64,000 bases of DNA from Longimicrobium sp. (GCA_036387335.1 DASVTZ010000186.1:1-64000), one strand, 5' to 3'; numbered from the stretch's first letter, positions 9,033-17,907 are shown. The notes: generated by a model not told the origin, from the sequence alone. Numbers and translations: made by a program.

Positions 9033-10103
9033 TCACGGTTTCCGTGGAAATTCAGGGGGAGGGATGAAGCGGAGGCGGAGCGACTCGCCTCCGCGGAGCA
9101 CCGACATCTCGAACGGCCCGTGCTGCATCTTCATGAGCGCGGGGATGATCCAAGAGTCGCCCACGGGCCCCCCGTTCACGGCGGTGATAATGTCGCCGGC
9201 GCGCAGGCCGCCGCGGCCGAACAGGTAGGGTAGCGGCGCCAGCAGCGAACGCTCGGACTGCTCGCGGGTGGGCTCGAGCGCCACGCGCACTCCCGACGTG
9301 ATCCCGAGCCGGGCCGTCACAGAATCGGGTAGGTTCTCGAACACCGCCAGCACGTCCACCCCACCTGGCGGCACCCGGTTCAGAGATGCGCGGAGCGCTG
9401 GGCTCCACTCCAGGTCGAAGGGATGGCGAGGGCCGAGACGGCGCTCCGCCAGCTCAACTACCGCCACGCGCACAGCCTTGCCAGAGCGGAACGCAACTCT
9501 CACCCGTTCGCCTACGTCGCGCCCGCCGAAGGCGATGTACATCTCCTCCGTGCGGCGCACGGGGCGTCCTTCCACCGACACCAGGACGTCGCCTGCACGC
9601 GCGCCCGCACTCCCGAGCGGGCCACGCGGAGCCAGCGCACACAGATAGATCCCATCCCCCGGTGGAACGATCCAGTCGGCGCAGCCGACGAACCCGAGCC
9701 AGGGCACCTCCGGCCGCACCGCGCCGGCCCGTACGCCGGGCTCCGCGATGGCGCGGGCGAGGACCGCATCGGCGGCCACCGCTTCGCCCACCGTCCACCC
9801 GCCTGGGCTCCTGCGCCCCGGGAACACCAGGAGGAGGACGGCCGCCGCAGCGATCGCCAGTGCCACGGCGGCCCAGCGCCTGCGGGACGGCACCCAGCGC
9901 TCCTTGCGAGACGGTGTCTCGTACTGCGGGAGCATGAGCAGAAGGGCGTCGAGGCGCCGCTGCCGGCCAACCGCGTCGCGGCACGCGCCGCACTCGTCGA
10001 GGTGCTCGGCATATACCGCGCGCTCGTCCGAGACCATGTCGCCCGCCTGGTAGCGGGCAGGCGCGAGCTCGTCAAAGTCCGAGCATCCCTGTGGCTCGCT
10101 CAT
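9033..10103 (-). CDS. Membrane anti-sigma factor with zinc-binding N-terminus and periplasmic PDZ domains
   Basis: The protein has 356 residues. Its cytoplasmic N-terminus carries an anti-sigma zinc finger of the HxxxCxxC type (His34, Cys38, Cys41). One membrane helix follows (about 76-97, AAVALAIAAAAVLLLVF). Two PDZ-like regions lie outside: about 140-230 (LGSAGARAGDVLVSVEGRPV) and about 280-345 (GGLRAGDIITAVNG). The ATG overlaps the stop of the ECF sigma gene (ATGA), so the two are coupled. It probably holds the sigma factor at the membrane. PDZ domains on the sensor itself, rather than on the protease, are unusual and suggest that it senses unfolded C-termini or peptides directly. A longer start at 10166 would overlap the sigma gene and is unlikely. 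Confidence 0.85.
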   Translation of the reverse strand: MSEPQGCSDFDELAPARYQAGDMVSDERAVYAEHLDECGACRDAVGRQRRLDALLLMLPQYETPSRKERWVPSRRRWAAVALAIAAAAVLLLVFPGRRSPGGWTVGEAVAADAVLARAIAEPGVRAGAVRPEVPWLGFVGCADWIVPPGDGIYLCALAPRGPLGSAGARAGDVLVSVEGRPVRRTEEMYIAFGGRDVGERVRVAFRSGKAVRVAVVELAERRLGPRHPFDLEWSPALRASLNRVPPGGVDVLAVFENLPDSVTARLGITSGVRVALEPTREQSERSLLAPLPYLFGRGGLRAGDIITAVNGGPVGDSWIIPALMKMQHGPFEMSVLRGGESLRLRFIPPPEFPRKP

Positions 10104-10687
10104 CAATCTTCCTCCGCCAGCGTTCCGGCCAGCCGCATCCGTGCGCGGTGAAGGCGCTGACGGCACGCGGCCTCAGAGATCCCCAGGAGCTCCGCGACTT
10201 CCGGATGCGAGTACCCCTCCACAGCATGAAGCACCAGCACACTGCGCAGCGCCTCTGGAAGCGCCCGGATGGCACGGTCCAGCTCCAACGCATCCAACGA
10301 CACGGGTCGGACCGCCGCCGGACCGGCCGTCTCGTCTTGCTGGAAACCGGTCATCCATCGCTCGCGGCGCAGCTGCTTGAGCGCTAAGTTGATCCCGATT
10401 CTCGTAATCCAGGTGCCCAGCCCCGCCTCGCCCCGGAAGTAAGCGGCACTCTCCCACGCTCGCACAAAGGCGTCGTGAGTCACGTCGGCCGCCGCGGCAG
10501 CGTCGCCCAGCAGCCGGTACAGCGTCCCGAAAATGCGGGTGTGGTGGGCGCGGTAGACGGTCGCCAGCGCCACCCGGTCTCCGTCTGCGATCCGCCGGGC
10601 GGTCTCGGCGTCCCCGGGATGTCGGTCGTCCGGGCCTCTCATGCCTGCCGGCCTCGGAGTTCCGCTCCGCGGTGAGTCGATATGCAC
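10103..10687 (-). CDS. ECF-type RNA polymerase sigma factor
   Basis: This is an extracytoplasmic-function sigma-70 protein of about 180-194 residues. Region 2 is recognisable in DVTHDAFVRAWESAAYFRGEAGLGTWI, which binds core polymerase and the -10 element. Region 4 has the helix-turn-helix YSHPEVAELLGISEAACRQRLHRAR. A start at ATG 10642 (MRGPDD) is as likely as 10687. The gene is translationally coupled to the anti-sigma gene downstream, the usual pairing. The target regulon cannot be read from the window. The flanking HExxH protein gene and its pseudogene are candidates. Confidence 0.9.
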   Translation of the reverse strand: MHIDSPRSGTPRPAGMRGPDDRHPGDAETARRIADGDRVALATVYRAHHTRIFGTLYRLLGDAAAAADVTHDAFVRAWESAAYFRGEAGLGTWITRIGINLALKQLRRERWMTGFQQDETAGPAAVRPVSLDALELDRAIRALPEALRSVLVLHAVEGYSHPEVAELLGISEAACRQRLHRARMRLAGTLAEED

Positions 10688-10928
10688 ATCTGATCCGCTG
10701 CGGGTGGTTCCTGTGACACGGGGCCGATCAGGCGGGAGTGGGGCTCGCCCTCGACACAGTCCAGCCGGCTTATAGGCCGATGTCCGGCGGTTTTCCTTAG
10801 TTCCAGAGCTGGAGCCAGCGGGCGGTCGCTGACGCAGGCGAAGTTCCTCGAACTACTGCAGGCACGTGGCTCCTCCACCGGAGCTGTGCGCGCCGAAATC
10901 GGCATCCCCGTGCGATCCCCGATGCGCC

Positions 10929-12062
10929 TCAGCGCGGAATCGCCCGCTCCCTCCCGACGACGTCCGCGTTGCCGAAGCGCACGAGCGCGGCGCGCGAGAG
11001 GACACGCGTGCGGCGGGGGTCGAAGGCTAGTGCCCTTGCGAGGATCGCGTCCAGGTACTCTCCCCGTTGCACGCGGTCGCGCCATGGGATTCCGAGACGG
11101 TCCAGCACCACCCCTAGGGAGGCTCCCGTTGCGTACAACCGGTGACGCATCAGCCGCGCGTCAGTCTCGGGGCCGCGGGAGAACTCTTCCAGAGGCCTCG
11201 CGAGTTCGCGGCGCAGAAACGCGACGACAGTGTCGCGCCCCGCCCCCGTCGCCGTGGACGCAGCGGACAGGCCTACGTAACGTGCGGTGCCCTCCTGGCG
11301 CTCCATCATCCTCTCGACGGCCTGCACATCGGCCAGTCCGTCGCTCCGCGCTCGGCGCGTGGCCAGGTACAGGTGCAGAAGGGAGCGCAGCGAATCCGCT
11401 CGCGAGCTCGCGAGCGCGGCAGACAGGATCCGCCTCTCCACTTCCACCTTCGCGGTGAACTCCAGAGGGGCGATGTGGACCGAATCGACCAGGGGTTTCC
11501 CGAACTCGCCCCGCGGCTCGCCGGGGACTCGGGCGAAACGCTCGATCTGGAACAGGTGGAAAGACTCGTGATAGAGGAGGTCGAGCGTTTTGAACAGCGT
11601 TGGCTGGAGCGGGACCGCGGTGACACGCCTGCCATTCACGGGGAAGGCGATATGGAACCCCCTGCTCTGTTCGAGTCCTGCTGGCATCCCGAGATAGAGA
11701 TATCCCCTCGCGCGCAACTCTTCCGGAGCGGCCTCGCCGCTCAGCGGCGTATAGCCGGGGGGTGGGGGAGTGGACGAGACCAGAAGCGCAGCGTCTGGAT
11801 ACCGGGTGAGGATAAACGCCTGGTCCACAGGCCAGAACCCCGGCCAGGCCTCTCCTGCTCGTGTCGCGACCCGGGCCGCCACGGCTGCAGCCTGCACGAG
11901 CGCCGAATCGGACGTCGGAGCGGGGGCGGTCGCGGCACCGGAGCGAAGCGGTGATCTCTGCGCGCTTCCGGAAGGGCTTCCCAGAACGCTGGCTCCCACT
12001 ACCAGAAAGAGCACCGCGGTCACGCGAGCGATGCGGCATCCGGATGTACTTATCGCTGGCAT
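10929..12062 (-). CDS. Secreted zincin-like protein with HESFH motif, function unknown
   Basis: The preferred start, ATG 12062, has the RBS GGGAGGG and gives 377 residues with a signal peptide (VTAVLFLVVGASVLGSPSG). The protein contains LLYHESFHLFQIERFA, an HExxH motif, and later ERMMERQEGTARYVG, a conserved Glu at a plausible distance for a third zinc ligand. This suggests a gluzincin-like metallopeptidase fold, but I do not recognise a named family. A decayed paralogue sits on the other side of the ECF sigma pair. Conservation of the HExxH region in both copies argues that it matters for function. Confidence 0.6.
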   Translation of the reverse strand: MPAISTSGCRIARVTAVLFLVVGASVLGSPSGSAQRSPLRSGAATAPAPTSDSALVQAAAVAARVATRAGEAWPGFWPVDQAFILTRYPDAALLVSSTPPPPGYTPLSGEAAPEELRARGYLYLGMPAGLEQSRGFHIAFPVNGRRVTAVPLQPTLFKTLDLLYHESFHLFQIERFARVPGEPRGEFGKPLVDSVHIAPLEFTAKVEVERRILSAALASSRADSLRSLLHLYLATRRARSDGLADVQAVERMMERQEGTARYVGLSAASTATGAGRDTVVAFLRRELARPLEEFSRGPETDARLMRHRLYATGASLGVVLDRLGIPWRDRVQRGEYLDAILARALAFDPRRTRVLSRAALVRFGNADVVGRERAIPR

Positions 12063-12837
12063 GTTACATCCCTCCCATTCAGGACCTAAAGGTGAATTGG
12101 GCATTACCCCGCCGGCTCAAAGCTGAGTCGGAGCGACCCAGCTCGGCGGCAGGGCGCCGGCTCGACAACGGTGTTCTGCAGCTTTCCCCAACAGGCGGAG
12201 AAACCGGGAAGCGCCCCCCGGAGAGGCCCGCTACTCCGTGATCAGATCGCCTCTACGCGGGCCGCCGCTCTCGCGAGCGGATCGATCTGGTACTTCGATC
12301 CGTGGCGGGCGGCTTCTGTGACATGGAGAGAAAAGCAACAAAGTCCCGGGGTCACCGGCCCGAGCCCTTCGATCGCATCTCTGCCGCTTCTCCGGCGCCG
12401 GGGCCGGGCACACCGTCCTGTAATATCGACGCACTGAAATCGCCGCCTCGCGGCTCGACCCTTCGCCACAGCCGGGCGTCTACCCGCGGATCCGATCGGT
12501 GCTAATTCCTGATCGCCAGCGCCAGGCCGGAGGTCCTTCCCAGGCTCGTGCTAAGATTGGCGGGCGGCAAGACAGTCCCGCAGGTGCTGGCCCACGGGGA
12601 GGGGGTTTGAGCTCCTGCGCGAGCTGTGGGGGCACTCAGCGGCCGCGCTCACGCGAAGCGTGGACCACTACTTCGCCAAGCTGCGGCGGAAGCGGCGAAC
12701 GATGCTGCCGGCCCGCCACAGCCTTACCGTGCGCCAGCCGTCGATCACTTCGAAGGATAGCTCGGCACGCGCCGCCACCAGACGTCCGGAATCGAGCCGT
12801 CCCGCTCGGGGACGGCCGCGTGCACTCCGCACGCACG
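12063..12837. other. Gap with no intact gene
   Basis: Apart from the response-regulator remnant around 12575-12700 I see no supported gene. No family A-D repeat is obvious, and composition is a little less extreme than in the flanking genes. It may be old, decayed coding DNA. Confidence 0.5.
12575..12700 (+). pseudogene. Remnant of an OmpR/PhoB-type winged-helix domain
   Basis: Translation gives VLAHGEGV, then a frame jump, then ELLRELWGH, seven residues, RSVDHYFAKLRRK. The spacing from WG to RxVDxxxxxLRxK equals that in OmpR/PhoB C-terminal DNA-binding domains (LLxxVWG, seven residues, RTVDVHIxxLRxK). No receiver domain and no continuous frame is present. I read it as a fragment of a lost response-regulator gene. 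Confidence 0.4.
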
Positions 12838-14271
12838 CTACCTGCCGGGCATCGGGTACACCGCGATGCTCTCGTGCCCCTCGCGGTCCACCGCCACCAC
12901 GCCGAAGAAGTAGTTGTCGATGATGACGTTCTCCAGCGTCGCCTCGGTGACGTTGCCGACCCAGCGGGAGCGCGTCCAGGTGGCCTCCGTGGGCTCGCGC
13001 CAGTACACGCGGTAGCCCGCCAGGTCCGGCGCGTCCACCGCCTTCCAGCGCAGCACCGTGTTAGGCGACACGCCGCCCGCCACCGTCACCGAGTCCGGCG
13101 CCGCGGGGGCCCAGGCCAGCGAGGCGAGGGACGCGGCGTTGAGCGCGGTCATCTTGGCGACGTACGGGTAGTCCACCATGTCCGGCGTGTCGCCGTAGCG
13201 GATGCCGTTCTCCACGCGGACGTTCTGGTGCTGGCGCGTGTAGTCCTCGAACGTCTCGGTGATGCGCACGGCGGGGTAGCCCGCCAGAAAGAAGGGCGTA
13301 TGGTCGCCGCCGCGGCCAAAGCGGTCCAGGCGGTAGATCATCTGCACGTCCAGGTCGTTGACGTACTGGTCCGCCACCCGGTCCACGTACCGCGCCAGCT
13401 GCCGCGAGGGCGTGTCCAGCTCGCCGCCGCTGTACAGGTAGCGCCGCAGCTCCGTCGCCGGCGCGTCCGGCGCGATGCCGGGGCCGAAGACGCGCGCCGT
13501 CGTGTTGCCGGTCGCCCCCGTCTGCCCGCGGGTGTTGCCGATGATGTCGTTGTTGAGCACCCCCGCGATCCGCCACCCGTTGGCCTTCGCGAAGCGAGAA
13601 AGGATCTCGCCGCCCAGCAGCCCCTGCTCCTCGCCGGCCAGCGCTCCGTACACGATCGTCCCGTCGAACCGGTGCTTCGACAGGACGCGCGCCGCCTCCA
13701 GCGCCGCCGCGACTCCCGACGCGTCGTCGTTGGCGCCGGGTGCCTCGCTGGTGGCGTCCATCACGTCGTTGACGCGCGAGTCGTAGTGCCCGGTGATCAG
13801 CACGTGGCGGTTGGGATCGGTCTGCCCGCGCTGGATGGCGACCACGTCGACCACGTTGGTGGGCACGCGGACGCGGCTCTGTGGATTGGCGGGGATCACC
13901 TCGCCCACGTAGCGCACCTCCAGGCATCCGCCGCACTCCCGCGAGATCCTCTGGAACTCCGCGTACAGCCACCTGCGCGCCGCCCCGATCCCGCGCGTCT
14001 GCGAGACGGTGTCGCTCATCGTGTGCCGCGTCCCGAACGCCGCCAACCGCCGGATGTCGGCCTCGATCCGCTGCGCCGACACCCCCGCCACGATCTGCCG
14101 GATGCGCGCGTCCTCCCCCGCCACTCCGTTGTCCGGCGCGCTCACCGTCTGCCCCGGCCGCGCCGCCGGGTCGCGCGTGGCGGGCCTGTTCGGAACCTGC
14201 ACCTGCGCCTGCGCCGCCCCCGCAATGGCGACCGCGAGCATGACGGCGAAAGAACGGGATGTACGGGTCAC
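12838..14271 (-). CDS. Secreted M28-family aminopeptidase with C-terminal fibronectin-III-like domain
   Basis: The protein has 477 residues and a Sec signal (MLAVAIAGAAQAQ). The M28 di-zinc core is intact: HYDSR (first His/Asp), GANDDASG (bridging Asp), EEQGLLG (catalytic Glu pair) and NNDIIGN (Asp). The residue after GGDHTPFF supplies the last His. The C-terminal 90 residues (SPNTVLRWKAVDAPDLAGY and following) resemble a fibronectin-III module that may bind a surface or substrate. M28 enzymes release N-terminal amino acids from peptides. With the other secreted peptidases in the window it fits a proteolytic, nutrient-scavenging lifestyle. Confidence 0.9.
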   Translation of the reverse strand: MTRTSRSFAVMLAVAIAGAAQAQVQVPNRPATRDPAARPGQTVSAPDNGVAGEDARIRQIVAGVSAQRIEADIRRLAAFGTRHTMSDTVSQTRGIGAARRWLYAEFQRISRECGGCLEVRYVGEVIPANPQSRVRVPTNVVDVVAIQRGQTDPNRHVLITGHYDSRVNDVMDATSEAPGANDDASGVAAALEAARVLSKHRFDGTIVYGALAGEEQGLLGGEILSRFAKANGWRIAGVLNNDIIGNTRGQTGATGNTTARVFGPGIAPDAPATELRRYLYSGGELDTPSRQLARYVDRVADQYVNDLDVQMIYRLDRFGRGGDHTPFFLAGYPAVRITETFEDYTRQHQNVRVENGIRYGDTPDMVDYPYVAKMTALNAASLASLAWAPAAPDSVTVAGGVSPNTVLRWKAVDAPDLAGYRVYWREPTEATWTRSRWVGNVTEATLENVIIDNYFFGVVAVDREGHESIAVYPMPGR

Positions 14272-14296
14272 GGATGGTCTCCAGGAAGAAGAAGAA

Positions 14297-14679
14297 AGTG
14301 CGTTAGTGCGTGAGTGCGTATAGTCCTAAGTCCTCAGTGCTAAGTGCTAAGTCCTGAACAGCACGCCAGTGGTTGCGTGCACCCCCATTTTGTCATCCTG
14401 AGGGAGCCGCCGACTCCAACGCCCGCAACGCGCCCCGTACTCCCTGCGGCGACCAAAGGATCTAGCCGGCGAGGCAGGAGGACGGCGCCGTACCACGGTC
14501 CCCTCGCCACGCGCAGTAGATCCTTCGCTCCGCGCCAGAGTTCGGTGGCCGTGCAAGTTCTGCGCAGCGCGTCGCAGGATGACAAAATGGGGGATGGGCT
14601 GATAGAGGGCGGTAACGCCCTGCCCGATACCCTGCCTCCAGTATTCAACGCACTCACGCACTAACGCACTCACGCACTT
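14297..14679. repeat. Composite element: octamer inverted ends around a family A repeat
   Basis: The left end is an AGTGCGTTAGTGCGTGAG-type array (14297-14320). The right end is the inverse, CGCACTCACGCACT and so on (14647-14679). Between them lies a family A copy (about 14390-14590, GTCATCCTGAGGGAG to CAGGATGACA). The right array runs into the HAD gene and contributes its stop codon and last two codons. Confidence 0.75.
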
Positions 14680-15365
14680 CCCTTCACCACCCTCTCCAGC
14701 AGCTCCCCCAACTCCACGCCCGCCAGCGATTCCAGCCGCAGCGAGTGGTCTCCGAAGGCGAGGGCGGCGGTCACGGGGTTGGGGACGACGACACAATACA
14801 TCCCCGCGCGGCGCGCGGCCAACGCACCGTTCGGCGAGTCCTCGATGGCGACCGCGCGCGATGCGTCCACGCCCAGGCACTCCAGTGCGCTCAGGTACAG
14901 GTCCGGCTCCGGCTTCACGCGCTCCACATCGTCGGCGGTGCGGACGCAGTCGAAGTAGCGGCGCAGTCCCAGGCGCTCGAGCTGCCCCTCCACCCACACG
15001 CGCGACCCGCTGGACGCGATCCCCAGCCGCAGCCCCTGCAAGTGTGCGGCGGCAAGCGCATCCTCCACGCCCGGGAGCGGGCCGACCTCGCGGATGCGCT
15101 CGAAGAAGCGCTCGCGGCGCAGGCGGTTCAACGCATCCCGGTCGTGCTTCCTCCCCGTGCACTCCTCGAGGTAGCCGATCGGATCGAAGTACCCCGACTC
15201 GCGCCCCACGCAGTCCGCCCACACCTCCAGCGGCAGCACCGCACCGTGCTCGGCGAAGAGGTCGCGCGCCACGCCGTACACGTGGCTCTCGCTGTCGAGG
15301 ATGGTCCCGTCGAAGTCGAACACCACCGCCTGGATCACCGCCCGCTCCGCGCCGAGGGAAAACAT
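14670..15365 (-). CDS. HAD-superfamily phosphatase (beta-phosphoglucomutase/phosphoglycolate type)
   Basis: This cytoplasmic protein of about 231 residues has HAD motif I FDFDGTILDSE with the nucleophile Asp, motif II in GIASSGS, the Lys of motif III in ERVKPEPDLY and motif IV EDSPNG. The helical cap between motifs I and II is that of subfamily I phosphatases acting on small phosphorylated metabolites. The substrate is not predictable. The start is uncertain: ATG 15365 has a weak RBS and a GTG about nine codons later is possible. The stop codon TGA and the last Ser-Ala codons are supplied by an octamer repeat, so the native C-terminus may have been replaced. It is divergent from the flavoprotein gene. 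Confidence 0.85.
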   Translation of the reverse strand: MFSLGAERAVIQAVVFDFDGTILDSESHVYGVARDLFAEHGAVLPLEVWADCVGRESGYFDPIGYLEECTGRKHDRDALNRLRRERFFERIREVGPLPGVEDALAAAHLQGLRLGIASSGSRVWVEGQLERLGLRRYFDCVRTADDVERVKPEPDLYLSALECLGVDASRAVAIEDSPNGALAARRAGMYCVVVPNPVTAALAFGDHSLRLESLAGVELGELLERVVKGSA

Positions 15366-15440
15366 CTGTGCTGCCCGCCGGGCCCACCGCTTGCACGCAT
15401 CGGGCCCTCCTTTTTCGACACCCGCATGCAAGGGCTGGGG

Positions 15441-16373
15441 ATGGCCGACGAACAGAAGTACGACGTGATCGTGGTGGGAGGCGGCCCCGCGGGGCTGATG
15501 GCGGGGCAGTGGCTGGCGCGCTACCAGCGCCGCGTGCGCATCGTCGACGCCGGCGACGGGCGCAACGCCGTCACCTACGGCGTGCACGGCTACTTCGGCG
15601 TCTCGGACCCCACGCCAGCCGAGCTGCGCCGCATCGGACAGGAGCAGGCGCGCGGCGCCGGCGCCGAGTTCGGGCACGGCTGCGTGGAGAGCATCGAGGG
15701 CGAAAAAGATGACTTCACCGTCACCCTCTCCGGCGGCGCCACCGTCCAGGCCCGCCGCATCCTCCTGGCCACCGGCCTCAAGGACATCGTCCCCGAAACG
15801 CCGGGGCTGACGGACTTCTACGGCCAGAGCATCTGGCACTGCCCCGACTGCGACGGACCCGAAGTGGTCGGCAAGCGCATCGCCGTCATGGGATGGGGCG
15901 AGGGGATCGCCAAGTTCTGCATGTACATCATGACCTGGACGCGCGACATCGTCCTCCTCACCGACAGCCACGCCGCCGACATGAGCAGCGAGGCGCTCGA
16001 AGCGCTGGCGGAGCACGACATCCCCATCCGCCGCGAGGCCGTCATCCGGCTCGAAGGCGAGGGCAAGCAGGTCCAGCGTGCCATCTTCCACGAGGGCCCG
16101 CCGGAAGAGATCGAGGCGCTCTTCTTCCACATCGCCAGCGGCGCCGCATCCCCGCTCGCCGCCGACCTTGGCTGCAAGCTCGACGAAGACGGCGCCCTGG
16201 AGGGTATCCTTGACGTGGACAAGGAGTTCCAGACGAGCGTCCCCGGCGTCTACGCGGCGGGCGACATCGTCCCCGGCTCCCGCCTCGTCATCCGCGCCGC
16301 CTCCGAGGGCGCCCGCGCCGCCCTCGGCATTCACAAGTCGCTCATCGTGGAGGCGCGGAAGATTCGCACCTAA
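15441..16373 (+). CDS. NAD(P)/FAD-dependent oxidoreductase, thioredoxin-reductase-like
   Basis: The protein has 310 residues. The FAD dinucleotide motif VIVVGGGPAGLMAG is at the N-terminus and a redox-type CPDC follows (IWHCPDCDGP). The C-terminal FAD contact VPGVYAAGDIV is also present. This is the thioredoxin reductase fold and length, but the second nucleotide loop reads VMGWGEG instead of GGGxxA. Cofactor preference may therefore differ, and the real partner may be a small dithiol protein other than thioredoxin. ATG 15441 has the RBS AGGGCTGGGG; a start at 15426 is also possible. No thioredoxin gene is adjacent. Confidence 0.85.
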   Translation: MADEQKYDVIVVGGGPAGLMAGQWLARYQRRVRIVDAGDGRNAVTYGVHGYFGVSDPTPAELRRIGQEQARGAGAEFGHGCVESIEGEKDDFTVTLSGGATVQARRILLATGLKDIVPETPGLTDFYGQSIWHCPDCDGPEVVGKRIAVMGWGEGIAKFCMYIMTWTRDIVLLTDSHAADMSSEALEALAEHDIPIRREAVIRLEGEGKQVQRAIFHEGPPEEIEALFFHIASGAASPLAADLGCKLDEDGALEGILDVDKEFQTSVPGVYAAGDIVPGSRLVIRAASEGARAALGIHKSLIVEARKIRT

Positions 16374-16379
16374 GCGGGC

Positions 16380-16680
16380 GCCGAAAGGCCCCCTCCCCCC
16401 GGCCCCCTCCCCCGCCTGCGGGGGCGCAGGGCGGGTGAGGGGGAGAACTGCATTCCCCGCAGCGCAGATCCGGTAGGGGCAGACCTGCGTGTCTGCCCTC
16501 CTCTGCCCTGTCCCAATCCCCGCCCTTGCGTACCCAACACCCGTAGGGGCAGCCCTGCGTGGCTGCCCGTGCCCTCCCCCGCGCCGAACCACGCGACGCG
16601 CAGGGATGCACGCGTGCGCCCCTCCCCCAGGTTGTTTTGGGGGAGGGGCCGCGAGGAACGAGCGGGGGAGGGGGCCCGCC
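16380..16680. repeat. Family C and D repeats between two genes
   Basis: The segment holds two family D hairpins with GTAGGGGCAG arms (about 16477-16500 and 16542-16570) and two C-rich/G-rich family C blocks (about 16385-16445 and 16617-16680). No gene is seen. Confidence 0.65.
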
Positions 16681-16684
16681 GCCC

Positions 16685-17758
16685 CTAGCGCGACTGCGTA
16701 TCCGCCCTTCTCTCGATGGGCGCTTCCTCCGGCCACAAGCGGTTGCGGCCCTTGAGCATCGGGGCGAGAGCCGCTAGCATACCGGAGATGGTCTGGAAGC
16801 GGGCGCGGGGATCGGAGTCCAGCGCGCGCAAGATCATCCCCTCCAGCTCGGCCGGGATCTGCGGGTTGTGCTGGCGCGGCGAGACCGGCGCCTGGCAGAT
16901 CTGCGGGTAGCGCGACTCCAGCTCGCGCGTGGTGAGCGCGCGCGGCGTGTCGTCCGGGTTCGGCGCCGCCTTGCTCGCGGCCGGCTCCTCCCAATCTTCG
17001 TCCTCGTCCCAGAAGTCCTCGTCGTCCTCCTCCGGCTCCTCGTTGGGCCAGCGCCCCGTCAGCAGCTCGTAGAGAAGCGCCCCCAGCCCGTACACGTCGG
17101 TGGCGGGGGAGAGCGGCTCCTGCCTCACCTGCTCCGGGGCCATGTACGGCGCCGTCCCCAGCCGGTCCGTGGGGCGGCTGGTGAGCTTGATGGGACGCAC
17201 CACGTCGAAGTCCAGCAGCACCGGCACCCCTTCGCGCAGGTGGATGTTGGCCGGCTTCAGGTCGCGGTACAGGTAGCCGCAGCGGTGGAGGTAGTGCACG
17301 GCGGCGCCCACGTTCATCACCGCGCGGATGGCGTCGGGCACGTGAAGGCGGCGCTTGGGCATCGCCTCCAGGACATCGAAGAGCGAGGGGCCCGCCAGGT
17401 ACTCCATCAGCAGGTACGACCTCCCCTCCGCCACCCCGCTCCCGAAGAGCTGCACGATGTTGGGGTGGCGCAACCGGTGGAGGACGCGCGCCTCGTTGCG
17501 AAAGGAGGCCGGCGCCTTCGCCCCCGCGAACTCGGGGTGCACCACCTTGCCGGTGAGGGCGCACCAGTGGCGATTGCTCCACACCTGGTACAGCTCCGTC
17601 ATCCTGCCGCGCGCCAGGTGCCCGATCACGGTGAGCTCGCCGATGCGGTCGCCCACGGCGAGGGAAAAGTCCGCCGTGGGGCGGGCGGGGTCGTGGGTCC
17701 AGCGGCGCGCCGCCACCAGCCCCTGGTAGCGGGCCCGCGCGATCCCGGGATCGGCCAT
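16685..17758 (-). CDS. Serine/threonine protein kinase with divergent active-site motifs
   Basis: This 357-residue soluble protein has a Hanks-type kinase domain (about 35-330). The VAIK lysine is probably in ALTGKVVH. The catalytic loop reads YRDLKPANIH (catalytic Asp166), so the His of HRD is Tyr. The metal loop reads DFDVV (183-185) instead of DFG. The APE motif is intact (GTAPYMAPEQV). The glycine-rich loop is weak (HLARGRMTELYQV). An acidic insert of about 25 residues (EEPEEDDEDFWDEDEDWEE) interrupts the C-lobe. There is no transmembrane helix or sensor domain, which is unusual for bacterial kinases. Catalytic Lys, Asp and metal Asp are present, so activity is possible. Confidence 0.88.
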   Translation of the reverse strand: MADPGIARARYQGLVAARRWTHDPARPTADFSLAVGDRIGELTVIGHLARGRMTELYQVWSNRHWCALTGKVVHPEFAGAKAPASFRNEARVLHRLRHPNIVQLFGSGVAEGRSYLLMEYLAGPSLFDVLEAMPKRRLHVPDAIRAVMNVGAAVHYLHRCGYLYRDLKPANIHLREGVPVLLDFDVVRPIKLTSRPTDRLGTAPYMAPEQVRQEPLSPATDVYGLGALLYELLTGRWPNEEPEEDDEDFWDEDEDWEEPAASKAAPNPDDTPRALTTRELESRYPQICQAPVSPRQHNPQIPAELEGMILRALDSDPRARFQTISGMLAALAPMLKGRNRLWPEEAPIERRADTQSR

Positions 17759-17907
17759 CTGATTGGTCCTTCGTGAGATCCGCGGTGAACGTCCGGAGCG
17801 GCCGTCCGTGAGCGTTCTCCCCCACGCAACGGCCGTACCCCGTGCGGAACCCTGGCGCCGGCCCCGGGGTAGCTTGTATCGTGAACCTTCACCCAGGAGA
17901 GGTCCCC

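Noticed and set aside
14670-17825. A 1051-codon minus-strand frame
   Set aside because: Only the last 231 codons (HAD phosphatase) are real. The rest is antisense to the flavoprotein gene and out of frame with the kinase gene, and it crosses repeats.
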